Shown here piece by piece: positions 10,680 through 18,680 of a stretch of 21,310 bases of DNA (position 1 is the first letter of the stretch; each line of letters begins with the position of its first letter). The translations under genes were made by a program, and so were the position numbers. Source of the stretch: Hyphochytrium catenoides (taxonomy: Eukaryota; Sar; Hyphochytriomycetes; Hyphochytriales; Hyphochytriaceae). The notes below the pieces were generated by a model. That model saw only the letters and a program-made list of their open reading frames with translations. It was not told the DNA's origin and ran no database searches. The stretch spans positions 1 to 21,310 of the forward strand of contig FLMG01002851.1 in the NCBI GenBank assembly GCA_900088475.1, written 5' to 3'.

Positions 10680-10978
10680 CTAGCTCCTCGGTGCACTGCC
10701 AACAAGATAAGCTCTAGTGGCTCCTGGACCTTCTTTGATCTGTTTCTACCCCGTCGGCAGCATCACATTCCAAGGCCTGGGAGAGCTGTGAAGTGCCTCG
10801 ATATCCCTCGCATGGCGGGCGCCTGGGCTGTCCGATGGAGAGTAGAAAGGGAGAGAGATGATGGTTGAAGGAGGGAGAGAGGAGAGAGAAAGCGAAGAGG
10901 AGAGGGAGGAAAAGAGGTAGGTAGCTAGGCGCTGGAAACGGTGGGGTCGAGCTCTTGCTGCCGCTGCTGATGTCAGCA

Positions 10979-11009
<31 letters not shown>

Positions 11010-11068
11010 TTGTCCTGGTGTCCCATTCTCTTCAAAGTAGCAACACAAGAAAGAGGGAGAGAGGGAGG

Positions 11069-11103
<35 letters not shown>
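10979..11103. repeat. Opposed (CT)n and (GA)n tracts
   Basis: A CT run at 10979-10998, continued to about 11010, is followed about 60 bases later by a GA run at 11071-11103. The two are complementary and form a long inverted repeat that could fold into a hairpin. The GA run ends in a G run and then the N gap. Confidence 0.9.
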
Positions 11104-11106
<3 letters not shown>

Positions 11107-11107
11107 G

Positions 11108-11109
11108 NN
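11108..11109. other. Two undetermined bases (assembly gap or ambiguity)
   Basis: The sequence reads NN directly after a GA and G run. This is probably a place where reads or contigs could not be joined through the repeat. The real distance here may differ from two bases. Confidence 0.95.
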
Positions 11110-11622
11110 CATTCCTACGCCGATTACACAGTACCTCTCCAGTTTTCCGAAGTCCTCCCCTCACTGCTCCTTGTTGCGAGCAGTGGAGGGCCCTGTGTAG
11201 TAGTATGACCCTTCATTGATGGTCAAATGCCTTCATTAGAGGAGTAATCAAGTGGCATAGTAATGCCCTTTGCTTGTGGTTGTTACTCTTGGACTTTCAC
11301 TCACAAGAAATTTATTGAAAGAAGCCCCATTGCAAGAAACGTGCAGTAGTAATATGCGCCACATGCTGTAGTAGTACGCAACCCCATCAGAGTTTTTTTA
11401 TATAGAAAGGCTGAAGTAGTAGTATTTAAGGCTACACCTTGGTAATGACTAACGCTACGGAAACCTGATTTACAATGGGGACGCCTAAACGTACGTCGAT
11501 GTTCATCATGTACATCGCCCAGCGGATACTGCAGGGATCATTATCACGATTACCAGACTTTAGATAGAATTTATGATTCTTTCTCAAGTGATTCTAGAGA
11601 TTGATGGTTGGGTGACAGGAAG

Positions 11623-11790
11623 ATGAGAAGCAGCATCAAGAGCTTTTCTTCGTTCTGTCAATCTTCCGCTGCAGAACCACCGTCAGCAGATCCGTTTCTC
11701 ACCAGGCTTCAGAGATCGAGGCACCGGCTGCACGGCGGCTCTAGCATCATAGCGACGCTGCGAGGAGAGAAGGTGTCAGCTTCTTGGTAG
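11623..11790 (+). other. Upstream ORF ahead of IMP4
   Basis: An ATG at 11623 opens a 55-codon frame that ends in TAG at 11788-11790, 24 bases before the IMP4 start codon. A three-codon ATG frame also lies at 11603. If the IMP4 transcript starts upstream of these, they would be uORFs and could reduce translation. The peptide is basic and Ser-rich and I do not recognise it. It may be chance open frame in a 5' UTR or promoter. Confidence 0.3.
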
Positions 11791-11814
11791 AGCTCACACG
11801 TCTAAGCTATAAAG

Positions 11815-13136
11815 ATGTCCCTTAGAAGGAACATTCGCTTGCGGCGGGAGTATTTATATAGAAAGGGCCTGGAGGGCAAGGAAAAGGCAGTTTATGAACG
11901 GAAGCGGAAGCTCAAGGAGGCACTTAGAGGTAAACACGTTGCAAGTCGTTTCTTTCTTAACGTTATTTTAAAGGGGATTGTTAGATGGTAAGGCGATACC
12001 GACGGAGTTGCGCAACGAGGCAGCCGCTCTGCAAGGGGAGTTAGACCTGGACGACGATCAAAATATTGTACCCAGGGTAAGACCTTTTCGCCTTTGATGA
12101 CGATCGACCCCCTACTCAGTAGCTAACTCGACCGATGAAGACGCATGTGGACGATGAGTACGCCAATGCAGGCCTGTTCGACCCAAAAATAGCAGTCACT
12201 ACGTCACGTGACCCCAGTAATAGGTTAAAACAGTTCGCAAAGGTAGGTTCACTCTCGGCCCAAGTGAAAGGTTCCCCATCAGCCGAAGTGAACCTTACGG
12301 TTGCATGTTGACTGCTAGGAGATACGGTTAATATTTCCGAACTCACAGCGGCTAAATAGAGGCAATGCCAAGATAGACGAGGTGAGGAGGGTTGCTATTC
12401 TCTCAACTCTGTCTGACGACGAGGCTGACCGAACTACTTCCTCCGCTGCAGCTGGTTGAGGCAGCACGAAATAACGAGTTCACAGACCTAATCGTTCTCC
12501 ATGAGACTCGGGGAGAACCAGACGCGATGGTCGTAACACATCTTCCTTATGGGCCCACTGCATATTTCTCCTTGTCCAATTGTGTTCTACGACATGATAT
12601 AGAAAATAGGGTAAGGACATGAATGCCTTCAAGATGACACCCGGAACTTTGACCATGACCTCCACAGGCTACCATGTCTGAGGCATATCCGCATATCATA
12701 ACTAACAACTTTACTAGTGCATTGGTAAGCTTTGTTTCACTCTAAGCTCTAAAGGCGCTGGCTAATGCGCTCCCATCCGCAATCGCAACTTAGGGCGCTC
12801 GTGTGGCAAACGTTCTCAAGCACTTGTTTCCCGTCCCGAAAGATGAATCAAAGAGGGTTATCACCTTTCAAAACGAGGACGACTACATCTCCTTCAGGCA
12901 CCACGTCTTCAAAAAGGAGGGCAGAGAAGTTGAGCTCCAAGAGGTGGGAACGCGTCCCTTGACTCCTCTGCATTCTGATGATGGCGTCTCATCGTTCCTG
13001 CTAGGTCGGTCCTCGCTTTGAGATGCAGATCTACCAGTTGAAGCTTGGAACTATGGACCAGAAGACAGCAGAGAATGAATGGGTGCTGCGGCCCTACATG
13101 AACACCGCAAAGAAGCAGCGAAACCTAGCGGAGTAA
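11815..13136 (+). CDS. IMP4: U3 small nucleolar ribonucleoprotein IMP4 (Brix domain)
   Basis: Eight exons (11815-11929, 11985-12076, 12141-12242, 12319-12381, 12452-12610, 12668-12724, 12794-12943, 13005-13136) join in frame to 289 residues, close to human IMP4 (291). IMP4 belongs to the Mpp10-Imp3-Imp4 complex of the SSU processome. It helps the U3 snoRNA pair with pre-rRNA for 18S maturation in the nucleolus. Visible hallmarks are the basic N-terminus [112 protein letters not shown], and [16 protein letters not shown] with the C-terminal PYMNTAKK. Introns are very short (55 to 76 nt). The donor after exon 7 is GTGGGA, which fits because the next exon restores VGPRFE. The gene is head-to-head with the KA1 kinase and converges on the transporter. 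Confidence 0.96.
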
Positions 13137-13271
13137 GGCATGGCAACTCAGCCAGGTTCCGCCACGAGCAGCTATACTCCTGTACATAATAAATTTGTAG
13201 CTATACCAAGCACAGATCGTCCGTCGAGAACAAGCATGTGGCTTCCGCCTCCGCCAAGTCAAAACGTCCAC

Positions 13272-14174
13272 TTACAAAGCCTCACGGTCTAAGATTATGA
13301 CCAGCAAGAAGCCCAAGAAGAACTGCACCGTCACGAACCAGGTGTCGTTCTTCATATCGGAGTGCGCCTCAATCATGAGCTCATCCGTGACAAGATAAAG
13401 CAAAGCAGCAACACCAAAAGAGATCATTGCCAAGAAGCTTGTTCCATCTAAACGCGATAGAATCAAAGCTCCCAACCCGGAACCGCAGAGAATTAGTGCG
13501 GGCAGTATGCCACATATAATCATAGCTGATACTCTTCGCACTCTCCTCTTTCGCATGGTAGATGAAACTGAGATGCCCAAGAAAAACATCTCCAGAGTCA
13601 GAGCCACGGCCATAATCCAGCCCACCTTCGCCCCCGCAATGTAGGATATCCCAAGAAGTAGACCATCCATGACACTATCTACAGCCGCAGCGACCACAAG
13701 GCCCCACGGGACATTATGCCAGATAGAATACTGCGGGTTGCCACGCTTAGCCGTCAAAGCCCCCAAGAGAGGGGATGCCTCCTCTGTCATTTGTGAGCGT
13801 TGAGCGCCACTCGTCAACATGTCGCTGGCAGATTCTTTCTCTAGTTCGGCCTCCTCCATCCTTCCGACGACAAGCCGCCCTACCACAAGCATTGAGCCAA
13901 CACCGAGGAGAAAACCAATTACAATTGCTAGTGTTGATGAATCTGAAGGGGACCCGGCGCTGGTGATCATTGGCAATAGCTCTACCCCAACTGCTGCAAA
14001 GACTAACCCTGCTGCAAAATGCTGGACAGCTGATGTCAACTTCGGCCCAGGCTCCGCCAAAAGCTGTACCATTTGCCCTCCGAAGAGCATTGAGAGGACT
14101 GGAATTGAGCAAAGCAGCGCAAGACCCATATCCAACTGCTTAGCTTCTCCTTTGGGATGAAGTTCAGGAGACAT
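13272..14174 (-). CDS. ZIP-like multispanning metal transporter, intronless
   Basis: A single uninterrupted frame of 300 residues from the ATG at 14174; the frame extends 17 codons upstream to a GTG. I count eight hydrophobic helices with an acidic and Ser-rich loop between helices 3 and 4, which is the ZIP (SLC39) topology. ZIP-like motifs are QHFAAGLVFAAVGVELLP in helix 2, AVDSVMDGLLLG in helix 4, LTLEMFFLGIS in helix 5 and SFGVAALLYLVTDELMIEAH in helix 7. The usual helix 4 histidine (HxxxDG) is Asp here, and the helix 5 histidine is Leu, so the metal site must differ from classical zinc ZIPs. I recall similar AVDxxxDG proteins among prokaryotes; that is from memory. The likely role is transport of divalent metal ions, with location and substrate unknown. 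The absence of introns stands out among its neighbours. Confidence 0.8.
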   Translation of the reverse strand: MSPELHPKGEAKQLDMGLALLCSIPVLSMLFGGQMVQLLAEPGPKLTSAVQHFAAGLVFAAVGVELLPMITSAGSPSDSSTLAIVIGFLLGVGSMLVVGRLVVGRMEEAELEKESASDMLTSGAQRSQMTEEASPLLGALTAKRGNPQYSIWHNVPWGLVVAAAVDSVMDGLLLGISYIAGAKVGWIMAVALTLEMFFLGISVSSTMRKRRVRRVSAMIICGILPALILCGSGLGALILSRLDGTSFLAMISFGVAALLYLVTDELMIEAHSDMKNDTWFVTVQFFLGFLLVIILDREAL

Positions 14175-14288
14175 TGTGACTGGAGAAGGCAAGAATATTG
14201 CGTTTGTTGTACGTCGAATAGCCACTTGCTAGTGTCCGCAGTGTACAGAGAGTCTTCGAAGCTCCACGCCCATTCTATCTAACCCTGC

Positions 14289-14444
14289 ATGTCAGAAGAG
14301 CCCCTCACTTTCGTGATCCCTTTCTCTAACGATGAGGTACTCCTTCAAAGTTCTTTGGTTAGCAGTGGTAACGATATGCAAGGGGGCGCGCCTAATGTTT
14401 TAGCACATGAGGTCAGCCCGCCAGCCCCCGTGGAGAACTACTAG
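14289..14444 (+). CDS. Small hypothetical ORF, divergent from the transporter
   Basis: ATG at 14289 to TAG at 14442-14444 gives 51 residues beginning MSEEPLTFVIPFSNDE. The composition is protein-like, not repeat-like, and it starts 114 bases from the divergent transporter ATG. A GTACTC after the 16th codon could be a splice donor, in which case this would be a first exon. I could not find a convincing partner exon downstream. I do not recognise a family, and it may be a chance frame. Confidence 0.2.
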   Translation: MSEEPLTFVIPFSNDEVLLQSSLVSSGNDMQGGAPNVLAHEVSPPAPVENY

Positions 14445-14589
14445 CGCCAGGAAGTGGTCTCTCTATGATTGATGTGCGGAGATTGTATTCATAGGTGTAA
14501 CTCTTCTTATTACCAGCGGAGTCTCTGTCGCTCCATGGTGTCTGTCTCTGGTCTTCGGATGTAGGCGTGATGAAGGTGTGAAGATTTCT

Positions 14590-14685
14590 TCAACCTTCGT
14601 CATTGGCCTGTCAACCTTCGTTATTTGGGCCTGGTCAACCCTTCAAGCTGTAGTCGTTATGTCGTAGTTTGTATGTCGTAGTTTA
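14590..14685. repeat. Two short tandem repeats
   Basis: TCAACCTTCGTCATTGGCCTG at 14590-14610 is followed directly by a close variant at 14611-14634 and then a truncated third copy. Further on, a 14-base unit (TATGTCGTAGTTT plus one base) is repeated at 14658-14671 and 14672-14685. Both are imperfect, short and lie in non-coding sequence. Confidence 0.7.
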
Positions 14686-15326
14686 TAGCCTGTGGGTGGG
14701 GATGATGATCAGGGATAAATGTTAGGGTTGGGCACACATTCTCTCTGTGGGTGGGAAGCCGGGCAATCCTAGCTCCTGGGGTAGTATTGGCATGGTCCCA
14801 TGATACCGCGCTTGTCGTACAGAGAGTTGAATCTTTTTGCGCCTTGTTTATGAGCTTTGTCAGCTCATCTCTCATCTGCTGCTGATGTGCTGATGGCTCA
14901 GTCTCAGTTCCGCCACCAGGTTGTGAGCTAGATGATGGCCAGCATTGTCAGTGTGGAGGACGGAGAATGGAGGCCGCCTGAAGAGGCCGCCGGCAGCTTG
15001 CTGGGACTAATAATGGGTAGAGTGCAAGGGTTCGTGCCTGGTTTTGGCCTTGTGTGGGTGGCGGCGGCAGCGCAGCTACTGTCATGGCGAATATAGGGAG
15101 ATTAGGACATCCTTAGACATTCCCACCTCTGCAAGCGATAACTTCTTTCGGCAGCAGCGAATGTAAGCATCTTCAGCCCCCGTCGGGACGGCTTAAGGTT
15201 CTAATGCATCATTCCACTGAATTCTGTGTCCTCACTGTTGTCAAGAAGATGGATGCTTGAGGAATTGGCCGCGACTACGTGTTAATGGATGCAGGAAAGT
15301 GCTTGATCAGCATAAGTCAAAATAGA

Positions 15327-17571
15327 TTAAGAGAAGTACTTAGAGTCTGCATCGTTATCATCTCTCTCTTCGGACTGATCGTCCTCTACTGTCGTTTGGT
15401 GCAGGGGAGCGGATCTGTACATTATTCGACGGCCCTGCTTCTTCTTTGGCGCTTGCATTGATCGCTCAATGGACTTCTTCATTCTCTCCTCATACATCTT
15501 CTGCTGCTGCTCTAATCTCTCCTGTCGCACACGCTCTCTCCGCTCTTTTTCCTTCTCCTTCTCTGCCTTGGCAACATAATCCTCCGGCATATCTTGAATC
15601 GAGCGCAACAGCTCTTCGAGCCTTGACTCCAGATCAGTTAGCATGAAGAGCGTGCTAGGGTTGGAGTCTGCATCAAATCCACATTTCTTGTAGACATCCT
15701 TCACCTGCAAACATTGGAGAAATCCACAGTAAGGTTCGCTGTTACCTAGAGATTCTGTCAGCTAACACGGAAGTAGAATTTTGATTACCTTGAGGTGGAG
15801 CTCGTAAAGGAGCTTCTCATGCGGATCTTGGCCATTGCTATTGCTCACTCGCGCGCGTAGAGCGGCTGCCTTCGCTTCTTCAGCCCTGATCTGATTCTGC
15901 AGCTCGCTAATCTGGAGCTCTAAGGCTTGCGTCTTTCGGTTCATCTTCGCCTGAGTATCATGGAAATCTTGCTTCAGCTTCTCTAAGGCCTGCTCAGTTT
16001 CTTGACTATTCTGAATTAGGAAGAGATTGCTCTCTTCCAATGTCGTAAATATGCCAAGGAGCTGCTCCGGATGCTGAAAGTACATTGGGTACTCCTCTTC
16101 GCTGCAATGCTGAGGGTAAGAGACACAAAGATTGTCCGACTTGGGAACAAGTTCCTCACCTACTCGTAACCTGCAGTTCGTCAACGTTCGGCCTGGGAGG
16201 TAAGGTAGGCATGGAGTTGCTCGACTTGTCTCCTTTCTTCTTGACCCGTCCCTCCTTCTCTAATCTAGCCTTCTCGGCCCTCTCCTTGAATTCGAAGTCC
16301 TCCACTGCGGCTTGGCAGTCAGCCTCCCACTTCCTTAGCATCTCTGCTTTTCGGCTTTCCAGGCGGTCAAGCTGTATAAGCAGCAAGACACGATGAGAGA
16401 GGAGGCGTTATATGGTGTGAGAGGGGAGAGCTACTCTTTTTCGGTGTAGTGAAGGACAAATAGACAGCAAGAGCCAGAGAGAGAACACATGGCAAAGGAA
16501 AAGGGTTGAAGAGATAGAAAAAGTGCTAGCCCTAGCCTCGACCTGCCGCTTCTTCTTCTCTGCCGCACAGTGCTCGAAGAACTCTGGAGGAGTGAGGTCA
16601 TCTAGGAACTTCTTGTGCTTCAAACAATCTTCTAACTGCTCCTTAAGCTTGGACATCTCGCTTTGCACCACTTGGATCTGAAGGTGAGACCGGTTGACAG
16701 AGGTCAGAGATAAGGATAAGATGTTGGCGCTACACTGACGGAAAGAACCTGCTGATTGAGCTTTTTGATCTCTTGCACTTTCTCATTCTTGGCTTTCGTC
16801 TCTTTTTCTGCACGTTTGATGGCTTCATGCGCTTTGCGGTCGTTTTCCTTCAGGAAGGCATCAAACCTAACCGCATCTTCATCCAACATTTGCTCGCTCT
16901 TGCGTAGCGCTTCCTCCTTCATCTGCGCCTTTTCTTCCAGTTTCTTTATCTCTTCGCGCTTCGTGTCGAGCGCCATTTGCACCAGGAACATCTCCCTCTT
17001 CTTGGCCAAGAACTCAGACATATTCTCCTTTTCCCGATGACCCTGACTGGGTGTGGATGCAGTCATCAGTGCTTTCCCTGTCCGGGCTAAGGTAATATTG
17101 GATCCAGTCTGCGGGGTAAGCATAGCCTCCTACGATGTGGCGCAAGAGCATTTTCAGACGTGCAGCCTCATTTCGTTGCCTTTTATTTTCTTCACGTACC
17201 GATTGTACGCATTCTTTAGGCTTGGAACTCTTGCCTATGCGCGATGAAGCAGTGGTTTTCTCTATGACTTTAAGGTTCTTGACCAACGCTTTTGACTGGG
17301 TGAAAGCAGGTTAGCATATTAGATAGCGAACTGACTCTTCGAATGAATCTTTTCCTCCTGATACCTCTAACTTTTTCCGTTTATCCTCATCCCGCAGGCG
17401 GAAGATATCGTCATCTGAAGGGATCGTGAAAGGATTGACTTCTATGAAGGCAAGTTAGATGGAGCCACATGGTGAATGACAGTGCTCTTGCCACCAAGTA
17501 CCTGCAGCTTCCTCCCTGGGAGAGATATCGGTAACCAGGAGGTCGGCAACATTCCGGTTGTTGGTTGCCAT
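15327..17571 (-). CDS. CFAP100: Cilia- and flagella-associated protein 100 (CCDC37/MIA1)
   Basis: Eight exons in transcription order: 17571-17502, 17441-17365, 17295-17200, 17129-16749, 16677-16543, 16371-16160, 16101-15789 and 15704-15327, about 553 residues. CFAP100 pairs with CFAP73 as the MIA complex, which sits near the I1 (f) inner dynein arm and regulates its activity. Evidence is the N-terminal VNPFTIPSDDDIFRLRDEDK, KVIEKTTASSR, and the DUF4200-type coiled coil SEFLAKKREMFLVQMALDTK through DEDAVRFDAFLKENDRKAHEA. FLDDLTPPEFFE, YFQHPEQLLGIFTTLEESN with LIQNSQETEQALE, and NPSTLFMLTDLESRLEEL follow. Most of the rest is Glu/Lys-rich coiled coil. The junction between exons 3 and 4 is ambiguous: a 70-nt intron (GTACGT donor) or a 25-nt removal both keep the frame. 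The donor after exon 4 is a weak GTTCTT. The gene is divergent from the dynein heavy chain. Confidence 0.93.
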
Positions 17572-18680
17572 CCTCCGAGTCCTCTTTCCACCTTGGAACT
17601 AGCTATGCCTGTTGACTTCACAAGCACACCTAATTGGCGAGCTAGCTAATGTTCTATGGCTCTGGACTGGGTTTCATCTGGTTCTGAGCAATAGATAGCT
17701 TCATGCCCAGGAAAACAATGGTCAGGATCCAGCCGAAGTGCACCGCCAGAAGGAGCGAAGATGGTTTCGATCGTACCGATGGGCAGGCGATGAAAATGGA
17801 CAGAAGCTCCTGGAACAAGCTGTCTGATGGGGTGCTGGCTGGGATACACGGAACAGCTAGCGTGATCCTTTTTCACGTCCTGTGTACATGCAGCAGATGG
17901 AAGGGAGCATCGCCTGCTGAGTCGGAAGAGCCGAAGATGAGGTGAGAGCTTGTCTGCTTGGCCGTCTCGGTGCACTTGGAGCTCAGGCTCCTCCTTCCCA
18001 GTGCTGCTGCTGGTCCTTATCGTCCTGGTGCTTGAGATGATGGAAACAGAACAAGGTCGTTACAATCCCAGACCCCCACCACTTATGTAAAATCTGCACC
18101 CTAATGTTCGGAACTTGCATGAGCTAATTTTAAATAGGGAAGCTGCTGTATGGTGGTCTCCTGACCTCCCCCAGGTCAGGTGGTGACGCTTCGTTCACTA
18201 CAGTTTTACAGTGAGGAAGGCACGGGGACGGCATGCCTAAGGCGGACTGAGAGCTAAAGCTGCGTGAAGACTGTGGCCCTGGCGGTCCTGACAGGCCGCG
18301 CCGCCGTCATTCATCCACAGCCCAATGTCCAGAGCCAACCTCTGTGTCATTGTCCTCCTTCCTCCTGCCTTCTCTTGGACCCTAACCATGTGCACGGGCA
18401 CCGCGATAGCCGCTAGAAGGCCTCCTCAGAGACAGAAGACGCTCCGATCGTCGGAGTCCTTGAGATCAAAGTCTTTGTTGACCGACTGAGACCACTGAAA
18501 GCTTCAGAGACCAGTATCCGCATGAAAGCCATGGCTACTTTGAGGCTGCCAACGGCGGGTAAGTGTGCTTTGACAGCCGAGGTCCCTAAGGCAAAGCATC
18601 CGCTCTAGCGAAGTGTTTTGCACTTCCAGAGTTTATGACTGAAATCTCTATACGCTCTAGAGACCTTCTCTCTTTGAACC
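17572..18680. promoter_or_regulatory. Divergent intergenic region between two flagellar genes
   Basis: About 1.1 kb separates the start codons of CFAP100 (-) and the dynein heavy chain (+). The open frames inside, such as one on the minus strand at 17646-17975, lack family features. Visible structures are an eight-base inverted repeat at 18160-18180, a six-base inverted repeat at 18610-18626, and CGCTCTAG twice (18601-18608 and 18653-18660) just ahead of the dynein ATG. It probably contains both promoters and could be bidirectional; this is inference from layout. Confidence 0.45.
18160..18180. repeat. Inverted repeat CCTGACCT / AGGTCAGG
   Basis: CCTGACCT at 18160-18167 and AGGTCAGG at 18173-18180 are perfect complements separated by five C. 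It lies 501 bases upstream of the dynein start codon. It could be a dimeric protein-binding site or a small hairpin. Confidence 0.6.

Larger units (their letters stand above)
10680..11814. other. Divergent intergenic region with CT/GA tracts and N gap
   Basis: This stretch lies between the 5' ends of the KA1 kinase (-) and IMP4 (+). It holds a purine tract (about 10851-10917), CT and GA tracts (10979-11103) and two undetermined bases at 11108-11109. Several short AGTAGTA motifs occur (near 11198, 11345, 11370 and 11412), and a TATATAG box lies near 11399-11405. The part next to 11815 carries upstream ORFs. No other gene is supported. Confidence 0.55.
14175..15326. other. Intergenic region with short repeats and doubtful small ORFs
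   Basis: The region lies between the 5' side of the transporter and the 3' end of CFAP100, both on the minus strand. It contains the short tandem repeats listed separately and two small plus-strand ORFs. One is at 14289-14444, listed separately. The other, at 14932-15096 (54 residues), has a hydrophobic C-terminal half and no recognisable family. No tRNA or other RNA gene is apparent. The transporter promoter presumably lies just above 14174. Confidence 0.5.

Noticed and set aside
10420-10683. Plus-strand ORF of 87 codons opposite the proposed kinase 5' exon
   Set aside because: It has no family features and lies within the minus-strand gene. The minus-strand frame joins the kinase in the correct phase, though this is not fully settled.
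13747-14160. Open frames on both strands overlapping the transporter
   Set aside because: They are shadows of the transporter frame. Only the 13272-14174 frame has eight regular hydrophobic helices.
17562-17571. GTTGCCAT resembling half of an RFX X-box at the CFAP100 start
   Set aside because: It is simply the reverse complement of the start codon and the next codons, the second half-site is missing, and RFX control is not established outside animals, fungi and their relatives.
17646-17975. A 109-codon minus-strand ORF between CFAP100 and dynein
   Set aside because: It has no recognisable motif, mixed composition and no splice-compatible partner. The CFAP100 start at 17571 is well supported without it.
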